Shown: positions 1 through 5,532, counted from the stretch's first letter. The stretch is 5,532 nt of DNA from Pyrinomonadaceae bacterium (GCA_013813825.1 JACCRA010000404.1:1-5532), one strand, 5' to 3'. Translations and numbers: made by a program. The notes: a model not told the origin generated them from the sequence alone.

Positions 1-1797
1 CCGACCTACTCGACGCAGGGAGCGTTCGTCGCCGCCGACGGCACGCCCGGCCCGGAGTTCTTCGTCGGCAGCGGCCAGTCGCCGCACCTCGCCGTCGGGG
101 GCGACGTGGCGCTCGTCGTGCGCTCCGTGACTAACAGAAGCGACACGCGGAACCTGCATGACGACATCCACGGCACGTGCATCCACTCGGACGGGACGGT
201 GCTCGACGGCTTCGTCATCTCGAACCGGCCCGGCACGGAGACCGCGCCCGCCGTCGCGTGGGACGGCTCTCAGTTTGTCGTGGACTGGTGGGACGGGCAC
301 TCCGGCATCACGCAGCAGCCGCGCGCCGACATCTACGGCGCGCGTGTCAGCCGCACCGGCGTCGTGCTCGAACAATTCGCGGTGGCGAACTCCAGCCAGC
401 CCGAAGACACGCCCTTCGTTGCGGCGCGCGACGGCCTGACCGTCTTCGCCTACGCGAAGTTCTACGACGAGGCCCCGTACGCCGCCTATCGCATCACGCT
501 GCGCACGGCCCAATTCCCGTCGCCCGATCCGGTCGCGCTCCCGGCCGCGCCGTCTAACCTCGCGGCCTCGCACGACGGCGGCAACTTTAGTCTCACGTGG
601 GTTGACAACAGCACGAACGAGATCGGCTTCAAGTTGGAACGGCGCACGGCCGCGTTCGCCCCGAACTGGGGTGAGTTCGCCCGCGTCGGGCCGAACGTGA
701 CGAGCTACGCCGCCGGCCCCGGCTTGGCGGGCGACTTCGAGGCGACCTTCTACCGCGTCCGCGCCTTCAACGCGGCTGGCGACTCCGGATACTCCAACGA
801 GGTGTCGCCGCCGCGCGTGCGAATCACTGGCCCGCCCGTCGGCTCCACCTACGACGAGCCGGCCACCGTCACCGTCACGGCCGACGCCGCGGACGCCGAC
901 GGGCAGATCGCGCGCGTCGAGTTTTACGTCAACGGCGTGCTCGCCGGCACGGACACGACCGCGCCCTACGCCGTCACGCTGAACGCACTTCCGGCGGGAG
1001 ACTACAACCTGAGGGCGCGCGCGACTGACAACGGAGGGCAGACCGCTACGACGCAAGATGGCACGGCCGGCTTCGGCGTCTTCGCGCGCCCGTCGGCGAC
1101 GATCACGAGTCCGGCCGAAGGCGCGAACTTCCCCGACGCCCCGGCCTCCGTCCAGATCAGCGCGACCGCCCAAGTCCCGCCCACGGGCCAGAGCGGGGAG
1201 TTCGTCAACCGGATGGACTTCTACGCCAACGGCAATTTGATCGGCACCGTGGGCGGCAGACTCGCCGCTTACAACTTCGAGTGGGGCAATGTCGCGGCGG
1301 GCGCTTACCTGCTCACCGCCGTGCCGACGACTAACTGGCTGAGAACCGGCACGTCGAACTCCGTGCGCGTCACGGTCGGCCCCCCGCCTCCTCCTGCGGC
1401 GGGCGGCCTTTACTACCATCCGCTGCCGAACCCGATTCGGTTACTGGATACGCGGCCCGGCCAACTGGCCTGCGATGTGCCTGGGGCACCACTCACCGGC
1501 GGCGGCACGCGCACTGAAGCGGCGCGCGTCGCCTGTACCGGCATCCCGGCCAGCGCGCAGGTTATCGTCGGCAACGCGACTGTCGTCAACAGCGTGCCGG
1601 GGGCGACGGGCGGCTTCATCACGCTGTATCCGAGCGGGGCGTCACAGCCGACGGTGTCGAATCTGAATTATGTGGCGGGGCAAGTCGTGCCCAACGCTTT
1701 CACGGTGGGGTTGGGTAGCGGCGATGGTGCGTTCAACATCTTCGCTTCGTCCTCGACCCACTTCATCGTGGACATCGCAGGATACTTCGCTCCGTGA
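1..1797 (+). CDS. Secreted multidomain surface protein (propeller-like repeats, FN3, two Ig-like domains, C-terminal surface domain), 5'-truncated
   Basis: The frame is open from the first base to a TGA at 1795-1797, giving the last 598 residues; the true start and any signal peptide lie outside the window. Window residues 1-170 hold about three imperfect ~55-residue repeats of the form DIxGxxxxxxGxVL ... AVAWDGSQFVV (DIHGT near 55, DIYGARVSRTG near 110), a style I associate with extracellular beta-propeller-like repeats. Residues 180-271 are a fibronectin type III domain (LPAAPSNL, LTWVDNSTNEIGFKLER, FYRVRAFNAAGDSGYSNEV). Residues 272-361 are a bacterial Ig-like domain (VEFYVNGVLAGTDTTAPY ... 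LRARATDNGG), and 363-459 a second, more divergent one (MDFYANGNLIGTV). A PPPPP linker (461-465) leads to a ~130-residue C-terminal domain beginning RLLDTRPG (480) and ending FIVDIAGYFAP, a type found at the ends of secreted actinobacterial and acidobacterial proteins. No catalytic motif is visible. Binding, adhesion or surface display is inferred; the substrate is unknown. GC-rich third positions throughout support real coding. Confidence 0.9.
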   Translation, partial: PTYSTQGAFVAADGTPGPEFFVGSGQSPHLAVGGDVALVVRSVTNRSDTRNLHDDIHGTCIHSDGTVLDGFVISNRPGTETAPAVAWDGSQFVVDWWDGHSGITQQPRADIYGARVSRTGVVLEQFAVANSSQPEDTPFVAARDGLTVFAYAKFYDEAPYAAYRITLRTAQFPSPDPVALPAAPSNLAASHDGGNFSLTWVDNSTNEIGFKLERRTAAFAPNWGEFARVGPNVTSYAAGPGLAGDFEATFYRVRAFNAAGDSGYSNEVSPPRVRITGPPVGSTYDEPATVTVTADAADADGQIARVEFYVNGVLAGTDTTAPYAVTLNALPAGDYNLRARATDNGGQTATTQDGTAGFGVFARPSATITSPAEGANFPDAPASVQISATAQVPPTGQSGEFVNRMDFYANGNLIGTVGGRLAAYNFEWGNVAAGAYLLTAVPTTNWLRTGTSNSVRVTVGPPPPPAAGGLYYHPLPNPIRLLDTRPGQLACDVPGAPLTGGGTRTEAARVACTGIPASAQVIVGNATVVNSVPGATGGFITLYPSGASQPTVSNLNYVAGQVVPNAFTVGLGSGDGAFNIFASSSTHFIVDIAGYFAP

Positions 1798-1815
1798 TAG
1801 TCGGCGTGGTAAAGG

Positions 1816-1853
1816 TAAAAGGGCGGGAGCATGTGCATGCTCCCGCCCTTTTA
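1816..1853. terminator. Strong bidirectional hairpin terminator after the surface-protein gene
   Basis: TAAAAGGGCGGGAGCATG (1816-1833) is followed by TG and then its exact reverse complement (1836-1853), a perfect 18-bp inverted repeat. A realistic RNA hairpin would leave the central 4-6 bases unpaired, still giving about 16 bp with a GC-rich core. The A-tract on one arm and T-tract on the other supply a U-run in either direction, as expected for a rho-independent terminator serving converging transcripts. It begins 19 bases after the TGA of the surface-protein gene. On the minus strand it lies 76 bases beyond the stop of the small ORF at 1930-2115. Confidence 0.85.
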
Positions 1854-1929
1854 GTTGTTCCTGTAGAGGTGCGACGCTGATCGAAATGCCTATCTATTGG
1901 GTGGGGCGGTATCGGTGAAAGAATGCCCG

Positions 1930-2115
1930 TTAGTCAATCCTTCTGAGGTATACCACAACCCTGCTCGACTCGACGATGCCTTCTATTTCCGCCGCCTCGC
2001 CGGTAGCGTGATCTTCGTCTCCCTCTCCGAGCAACACCATCAGATCGTAATCCGTATCTCTCTTCCTTTGAATCGTTCGCCAGAAATAATCTCGGCTGTG
2101 AATTACGCAATACAT
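1930..2115 (-). CDS. Small hypothetical ORF, possible remnant of an MNT/Pol-beta-type nucleotidyltransferase
   Basis: Read on the minus strand from ATG (2115-2113) to TAA (1932-1930), this frame gives 61 residues. The same frame is open further upstream to a TTG near 2235, but that part reads like non-coding sequence. I do not recognise a close family. The segment KRDTDYDLMVLL (residues 18-29) resembles the second active-site motif of small nucleotidyltransferases (D-S-D-x-D-L-h-V). The expected preceding G-S-x-A-R-G loop is absent in this frame. A rough counterpart, SGERFKG, appears just upstream in another frame, so a frameshifted remnant is possible. From the CTG codon of DLMV onward the third positions become GC-rich and the peptide is acidic (GEGDEDHATGEAAEIEG), which looks coding; the first third does not. 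No Shine-Dalgarno sequence precedes the ATG. The convergent orientation toward a bidirectional terminator supports a transcribed unit. It could also be chance. Confidence 0.3.
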   Translation of the reverse strand: MYCVIHSRDYFWRTIQRKRDTDYDLMVLLGEGDEDHATGEAAEIEGIVESSRVVVYLRRID

Positions 2116-2212
2116 CCGGGCGGAGTGATAAGTGCAGAAATTAGTCCGCGCAATCCGGCAGAGCACTGTTAAAATGTGGTGATAGCTCAAGTCGGGGCGA
2201 CAGTGATTTCGG

Positions 2213-2237
2213 CTTTGCGCCCTTGATGGGCGCAAAG
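2213..2237. repeat. Perfect 10-bp hairpin in the lptD upstream region
   Basis: CTTTGCGCCC (2213-2222), a TTGAT loop (2223-2227) and GGGCGCAAAG (2228-2237) form an uninterrupted 10-bp stem with a 5-base loop. Neither strand has an adjacent T-run, so it is a poor classical terminator. It may be a protein-binding site, an RNA structure in a long leader, or a terminator that does not depend on a U-tract. It lies about 195 bases upstream of the lptD start. Confidence 0.5.
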
Positions 2238-2325
2238 GAAGAGCGCTCAGCGTGAGAAGTTTCTCTTTCTTTCAAGCAACTATCTGTCGAGCAAAATGCT
2301 CTCGCTTGGCTCTCCCTAACGGCGC

Positions 2326-2362
2326 GTGTTAGCATCGGCGCGCTTTTAACACTCAAGCGCGC
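2326..2362. repeat. Interlocking inverted repeats upstream of lptD
   Basis: Two inverted repeats overlap here. GTGTTA (2326-2331) can pair with TAACAC (2347-2352), and GCGCGCTT (2338-2345) can pair with AAGCGCGC (2355-2362). Each right or left arm falls inside the loop of the other pair, so the two stems are either alternatives or form a pseudoknot. This is seen directly; any regulatory role is inference. The segment lies just before the candidate -35 box of lptD, so it may also serve as an operator in DNA form. Confidence 0.35.
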
Positions 2363-2367
2363 GTCGT

Positions 2368-2398
2368 TTGACTTCCCGGACGCACGGGCGAATTTGAT
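2368..2398 (+). promoter_or_regulatory. Candidate promoter of lptD
   Basis: TTGACT (2368-2373) matches five of six bases of the sigma-70 type -35 consensus. TTTGAT (2393-2398) is a four-of-six -10 match, but at a 19-base spacing, longer than the preferred 17. It would start transcription about 25-30 bases before the TTG start of lptD. Position and the good -35 box favour it; the weak -10 and unknown promoter preferences of this organism keep confidence low. Confidence 0.3.
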
Positions 2399-2410
2399 GG
2401 TAACAGTCTG

Positions 2411-2416
2411 CGGAGG
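2411..2416 (+). promoter_or_regulatory. Putative ribosome binding site of lptD
   Basis: CGGAGG is the only good Shine-Dalgarno match upstream of the lptD reading frame. It ends 15 bases before the TTG at 2432, longer than the usual 5-9. No ATG or GTG lies in frame between the in-frame stop TGA (2369-2371) and the signal peptide, so the start rests on the TTG, with a CTG at 2408 overlapping this site excluded. Confidence 0.4.
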
Positions 2417-2431
2417 TCGATAACTTTTCTC

Positions 2432-5032
2432 TTGCGCGTCAGCTTCCCCTCTAACATTTCACCCCGGTTTCGCTCACGGCTCAAATGGGTGGTGTGTCGT
2501 CTCGCCTTCGCGGTCTGCCTCGCGTTCGTGTCCGCGCCGCCAGCATCGGCGCAGCAAACTAATCCGGTGGATCGGCAGGTGACGAACCCGATCACCGACA
2601 CGCCGAATGTTAATCCGCTCCAACAGGAACAACCAATCCGCCCGCGAATGCCGGTCAAAACAACGCCGAACGGTGCGGCGGCTCAGTCCACTGAAGACCT
2701 CGTCGTACTCTCTGATCAGCAGACCGTTAGCGGGCCGGAGAATGCGCGCGTCGCCCTCTACGAAGGCAACGTGGATGTCCGCATCGGCGTTTTTCGCTTG
2801 CAGGCCGACAAGATGACGGTTTATGAGGGGAAGAATCTGGTCGTCGCGGAGGGCAACGTAGTCTTCGATCAGGGCGAGTTGCAGCGCATCACCGGCTCGC
2901 GCGCCGAATTTAACTACGCATCCAAGATCGGCTACTTCGTCAACTCGACCGGCTTCACCAGCCAGACCGACGACGGCACCATCATTTATTTCACCGCCGA
3001 CCGCGTCGAGAAGATCAGCGCCAGTAAAGTGATCGTCAGCAACGGCATTATTACGGCCTGCGACGAAGAGGTGCCGAAGTGGAGCTTCAAGGCCGAGCGC
3101 GCCGAGATCACGCTGAATGATCGAGTGCGCGTCAAACGCCCGACTTTCCGCGTCAAAGACGTGCCCGTGCTGCTGTTGCCTTACGCCTCAATCTCGCTGA
3201 AGAAGCGCGACCGCGCGTCAGGTTTTCTGACTCCCACTTTCAGCGGTTCGGGCCAGAAAGGTTTTCGGCTCTCGAACGCCTACTACCGGACGCTCGGCCG
3301 CTCGGCCGACGCGACGCTTCGTAATGACATCTTCTCGGAGCGCGGCTTAGGCATCGGGGCCGACGTGCGGACGCGCGCCAACTCGCGCTCGTTTTTCAAC
3401 TTCGGTTTCTATACCGTTAAGGATCGCATTTTCGGCGCGGAGGTCAGCCCGCAGAATCCGGATCAGGGCGGGTCCAGTTTCTACGCCGACGGCGTGCATT
3501 ACTTTCCGAACGGCTTTCTCGCCGCCGCCGACATCAACATCACATCGAGCCTCGCGTTCCGGCAAGTCTTTTCCGATAACATTCAACAGGCCATCTCGCC
3601 GGAAGAACGTTCGCAGGTTTTCGTCAACAAGTCGGCGGGCGACTATAGCTTCAACTTCCTCGCACGCAATCAGGTCACGTCGATTCCGAACACGCGCATC
3701 CGCATCCGCGAGATGCCGTCCGCGTCGCTCGATAAACGGCCGTCGCCGCTCGGCTTTTTGAAAAAAGTTCCGATCTATTTCGCGCTTGAAGGCGGTCTCG
3801 GCGGCGTCAGCCGGAAAGAGACGGTCGAAGACCTCGCGGCGTTTGAGCGGGAAGGAAACGCGAATCCGCTGATTACTCCGTCACTGGTCCAACGCCTCGA
3901 CGTGCATCCGTCCGTTAGCGTGCCGCTCACTTACGACGGCTGGTCCGCGACGTTCGCGGCGGGCCTGCGCGGCACTTACTACTCAAACTCCATCGATCCG
4001 CTAACGCGGTTGGTATTCGGCCGCGACGTGTCGCGCTTTTACGGCGAGTTTCAATTTGACGTGCGCCCGCCCGCGCTTGCGCGCAACTACCGGCGCGGCG
4101 ACGGCTCGTTCTTCTTCCGTCACGTCATCGAGCCTTACGTCTTGTATCGCAAGATTGAAGGCATCAACAATTTCGCGCGCATCATTCGCTTCGATCATCT
4201 GGACGCCGTCGCCGACACAAACGAGATCGAGTTCGGCGTCACCAACCGCTTCTTCACGCGCCGCGCGACCGAGAATGTGAGCGGCGCGCCGCCCGCCACG
4301 CTGGCCGTCAACGGGGCGAACGGAGAGAATGGGACCAATGGCGCTGCCCCGCCGCCGTCGCTGGCGAGCCAGCCCTACGAGGCTTTGTCGATCACGCTGC
4401 GCGGCAAGTACTTTTTCGATCCGGATTTCGGCGGCGCACTGATCCCCGGACGGCGCAATCAGTTCTACCCGATCAACACTTTTTCCGGCTTTACCTATGG
4501 CGGCATTCCGCGTCGCTTCTCGCCGCTCTACGTCGAGGCGCGCTATCGTCCGCTCGCCGACCTTTTCGCCGATGTGCGTACCAACCTCGACACGCGCACG
4601 GCCGGCGTGCGCGATCTGGCCGTCAGCTTCGGCGTCAATCGCCGGCTGGTGCAGGCGTTCCAGACTTTCTACTACACGCGCGCCATCACGCTCGCGCCGA
4701 GTTTGGAGCAGTTCGCCGACGCGCGCGGCCAAGAGCCGGGCACGTTGCGCGGCTCGCAATGGAGTCCCTCGATCTTTCTCGGCAACCGCGACCGGGGCGT
4801 GTTCGGTGGCACGTCCTTCTTCTTCGACTTCCAAAACCGCCCCGGCCGGGGCAATTCCAGCCTCATCAGCTCGACCGTCACGCTCGGCTACACCTTCGAC
4901 TGTTGCGCCGTCACCGCCCAGAACTACACCTTCAACGTCGGCCTCCGCCGCGAAAACCGCGTCGTCTTCAGCTTCCGCCTCAACGGCATCGGGGCCTTCG
5001 GCACTGAACAGATCGGTCAGAACCTCCGGTAA
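2432..5032 (+). CDS. lptD: LPS-assembly outer-membrane protein LptD (OstA/Imp)
   Basis: LptD, with LptE, forms the outer-membrane translocon that receives lipopolysaccharide from the periplasmic LptA bridge and inserts it into the outer leaflet. The 866-residue product is in the family's usual size range. Residues 1-41 are a signal peptide: a basic N-region (RFRSRLK), a hydrophobic stretch and PPASA-QQ as cleavage site. Residues ~87-230 are the LptA/OstA-like beta-jellyroll (ALYEGNVDVRIG, ADKMTVYEGKNLVVAEGNVVF). The junction to the barrel shows family landmarks: TACDEEVPKWSFKAERAEI with Cys210, VPVLLLPYASISL (244-256) and RASGFLTPTFSGSGQKGF (261-278). The rest is the large beta-barrel, with RHVIEPYVLY (563-572), RFDHLDAVADTNEIEFGVTN (586-605) and the C-terminal Cys824-Cys825 pair in LGYTFDCCAV. 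An NGx-repeat loop lies at 627-638. The start is a TTG; GTG codons at 2489 and 2492 would cut off the basic N-region. Neither LptE nor another lpt gene is adjacent. Confidence 0.96.
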   Translation: MRVSFPSNISPRFRSRLKWVVCRLAFAVCLAFVSAPPASAQQTNPVDRQVTNPITDTPNVNPLQQEQPIRPRMPVKTTPNGAAAQSTEDLVVLSDQQTVSGPENARVALYEGNVDVRIGVFRLQADKMTVYEGKNLVVAEGNVVFDQGELQRITGSRAEFNYASKIGYFVNSTGFTSQTDDGTIIYFTADRVEKISASKVIVSNGIITACDEEVPKWSFKAERAEITLNDRVRVKRPTFRVKDVPVLLLPYASISLKKRDRASGFLTPTFSGSGQKGFRLSNAYYRTLGRSADATLRNDIFSERGLGIGADVRTRANSRSFFNFGFYTVKDRIFGAEVSPQNPDQGGSSFYADGVHYFPNGFLAAADINITSSLAFRQVFSDNIQQAISPEERSQVFVNKSAGDYSFNFLARNQVTSIPNTRIRIREMPSASLDKRPSPLGFLKKVPIYFALEGGLGGVSRKETVEDLAAFEREGNANPLITPSLVQRLDVHPSVSVPLTYDGWSATFAAGLRGTYYSNSIDPLTRLVFGRDVSRFYGEFQFDVRPPALARNYRRGDGSFFFRHVIEPYVLYRKIEGINNFARIIRFDHLDAVADTNEIEFGVTNRFFTRRATENVSGAPPATLAVNGANGENGTNGAAPPPSLASQPYEALSITLRGKYFFDPDFGGALIPGRRNQFYPINTFSGFTYGGIPRRFSPLYVEARYRPLADLFADVRTNLDTRTAGVRDLAVSFGVNRRLVQAFQTFYYTRAITLAPSLEQFADARGQEPGTLRGSQWSPSIFLGNRDRGVFGGTSFFFDFQNRPGRGNSSLISSTVTLGYTFDCCAVTAQNYTFNVGLRRENRVVFSFRLNGIGAFGTEQIGQNLR
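4310..4345 (+). repeat. Four-unit 9-base repeat encoding (NGx)4 inside lptD
   Basis: Four successive 9-base units (AACGGGGCG, AACGGAGAG, AATGGGACC, AATGGCGCT) encode NGA, NGE, NGT and NGA at LptD residues 627-638. The units have drifted at third positions, so the repeat is old or under selection rather than a fresh slippage product. It sits in a Pro/Ala/Gly/Asn-rich segment (about 611-648) between predicted barrel strands, so it most likely lies in a flexible loop. Confidence 0.7.
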
Positions 5033-5205
5033 AGGAAATGATGCATGATGCAATGACAGGCAGAAAGTCTTTGTTTTTTAATTCATCATTTCGCCTTCAT
5101 CTTTTTCTGTATTTCCGCCGTGCATTTGTGTCATTGTGGTCTGCAGTTCTATAATGTTTTGGCGGGTCGTGGCCGAATTTTCTCCTCTCGATTGCTATCC
5201 CGCGC
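5033..5205. other. AT-rich spacer downstream of lptD
   Basis: This spacer is much more AT-rich than lptD. It starts with a tandem ATGATGC duplication (5038-5044 and 5045-5051) and contains a 9-bp inverted repeat, GAAATGATG (5035-5043) with CATCATTTC (5084-5092), enclosing 40 bases. A T-run (TTGTTTTTTA, 5071-5080) is preceded only by a very weak stem, so a terminator for lptD is possible but not clear. A 38-codon ORF (ATG 5038 to TAA 5154) begins just after the lptD stop; it is basic and hydrophobic, and I do not accept it as a gene on present evidence. Confidence 0.5.
5126..5155 (+). promoter_or_regulatory. Candidate promoter for the downstream frame
   Basis: TATAAT (5150-5155) is a perfect -10 consensus in an otherwise GC-rich genome. 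The best -35 partner is TTGTGT (5126-5131), only three of six matches, at an 18-base spacing. Transcription would begin near 5162, about 45 bases before the ATG at 5206. The perfect -10 and the position between two plus-strand frames support it; the weak -35 and the AT-rich setting allow chance. Confidence 0.3.
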
Positions 5206-5532
5206 ATGAGCCGGAAGCGGCTCGACGTGAAGGTTCAAGGCGGCTTGACAAGCCTGGCCCAGAAGCGCGCCGGCATCCGTCAATTCTCACGTCCGCGTAC
5301 ATCTTTTGGGAAAAGGGCGACATCTTATTTCGCGCTCGAAATCGTTCTCCGGGCGAGTCTTAAACCTGTCCCCCAAGAATGTTTTTCTCAATCGATTCGA
5401 AGTGGCAAATGCTGCGCGCGTCGGAAGCGTAAGCAACCGAATGCGAACGGCAGACCGCCGCAAACCGATTCTCCAAACATCATTCTTTACGAGGGCGTGC
5501 CGGCTGACGGAGACGCCCCACGCGAGCACGCC
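5206..5532 (+). CDS. Open frame running off the window, with a TlyA-like (S4 domain) N-terminus; possibly a broken gene
   Basis: From ATG 5206 the frame stays open to the last base, 109 codons, with no stop in the window. The first ~24 residues, MSRKRLDVKVQGGLTSLAQK plus RAGI, resemble the start of TlyA-family rRNA 2'-O-methyltransferases (typically M-S-K-K-R-L-D-x-L-L-V-E-R-G-L-x-x-S-x-x-K-A-x-x-x-I), which begin with an S4 RNA-binding domain. One residue appears missing after RLDV. Third positions are G or C in 21 of these 24 codons, then fall to about half from 5278 onward. There the peptide becomes a Ser/Arg/Pro/Gln-rich string without the expected VSRGGxKL motif. The likely readings are a truncated or frameshifted tlyA remnant, or chance resemblance in an intergenic region. 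No ribosome binding site is evident before the ATG. A second frame over the same DNA reads RRLDKPGPE, which also recalls a TlyA S4-domain stretch, so an internal deletion is an alternative. Confidence 0.25.
   Translation, partial: MSRKRLDVKVQGGLTSLAQKRAGIRQFSRPRTSFGKRATSYFALEIVLRASLKPVPQECFSQSIRSGKCCARRKRKQPNANGRPPQTDSPNIILYEGVPADGDAPREHA

Larger units (their letters stand above)
1854..2431. other. Low-GC intergenic stretch between the terminator and lptD
   Basis: These 578 bases are visibly less GC-rich than the flanking genes and hold no convincing full-length gene. A plus-strand frame of 91 codons (1897-2172) is open but has no ribosome binding site or recognisable motif. The best coding candidate is the 3' part of a minus-strand frame (1930-2115), listed separately. 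The rest holds the 10-bp hairpin at 2213-2237, a GAGCGCTC palindrome at 2241-2248, the inverted repeats at 2326-2362, a possible promoter and the leader of lptD. No tRNA or other known RNA was recognised. Confidence 0.6.

Noticed and set aside
106..1797. GTG at 106 as the start of the surface-protein gene
   Set aside because: The frame is open to base 1 and the upstream residues continue the repeat pattern, so this GTG is an internal valine and the gene is cut by the window edge.
1897..2172. Plus-strand 91-codon frame between the terminator and lptD
   Set aside because: It has no ribosome binding site, no recognisable motif and weaker codon bias than the opposing minus-strand frame over the same DNA.
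2141..2356. Minus-strand 71-codon frame over the lptD upstream hairpins
   Set aside because: The peptide is Ser/Arg/Pro-rich without motif, and the DNA is dominated by inverted repeats.
4001..5053. 350-codon open frame antisense to the 3' part of lptD
   Set aside because: It lies wholly opposite a well-recognised LptD, encodes an Ala/Glu/Arg/Val-rich string without motifs, and is the expected by-product of GC-biased third positions in lptD.
5035..5092. 9-bp inverted repeat plus T-run as the lptD terminator
   Set aside because: The stem is AT-rich with a 40-base loop and the T-run falls inside the loop rather than after the stem, so it does not fit a rho-independent terminator.
5136..5363. 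Plus-strand 75-codon frame beginning before the TATAAT box
   Set aside because: Composition is that of non-coding sequence and third positions lack GC bias. Only the short RRLDKPGPE stretch is of interest, and it is covered in the tlyA finding.
5287..5529. Minus-strand 80-codon frame at the window end
   Set aside because: Arg-rich with no motif or ribosome binding site, in a region where several frames are open at once.

Overview
The window looks like chromosomal DNA of a GC-rich, LPS-bearing (diderm) bacterium. It carries a full-length LptD, the outer-membrane protein that inserts lipopolysaccharide, so an outer membrane with LPS is expected. The upstream gene combines degenerate beta-propeller-like repeats, a fibronectin type III domain, Ig-like domains and a C-terminal 'RLLDTR ... 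VDIAGYF' surface domain. From memory, this architecture together with this style of LptD fits Acidobacteriota, possibly the Blastocatellia/Pyrinomonas side. That placement is an inference and no lineage marker such as rRNA is present.

Layout. (1) Positions 1-1797, plus strand: the 3' part of a large secreted multidomain protein whose start lies outside the window. (2) A perfect GC-rich hairpin at 1816-1853 closes it and can work in both directions. (3) 1854-2431 is a lower-GC stretch. Its best coding candidate is a short minus-strand ORF (1930-2115) convergent with the first gene. It has a DTDYDLMVLL segment that may be a remnant of a nucleotidyltransferase. The stretch also holds a 10-bp hairpin and overlapping inverted repeats ahead of lptD. 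(4) 2432-5032, plus strand: lptD, from a TTG start with a signal peptide to a C-terminal strand carrying the conserved Cys-Cys pair. (5) 5033-5205: an AT-rich spacer with a TATAAT box and a 38-codon ORF of doubtful reality. (6) 5206 to the window end: a plus-strand open frame. Its first ~24 codons look like the S4-domain start of a TlyA-type RNA methyltransferase, after which the coding signal collapses.

How the genes relate. Both certain genes act at the cell surface: one is a secreted or surface-attached adhesion/recognition-type protein and the other an outer-membrane assembly translocon. A strong terminator and a ~600-base gap separate them, so they are unlikely to be one operon, and lptD appears to be transcribed alone. 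No mobile element, CRISPR array, tRNA or rRNA was seen, and nothing here amounts to a clear new system. The most unusual features are the two possible gene remnants flanking lptD and some details of LptD itself.
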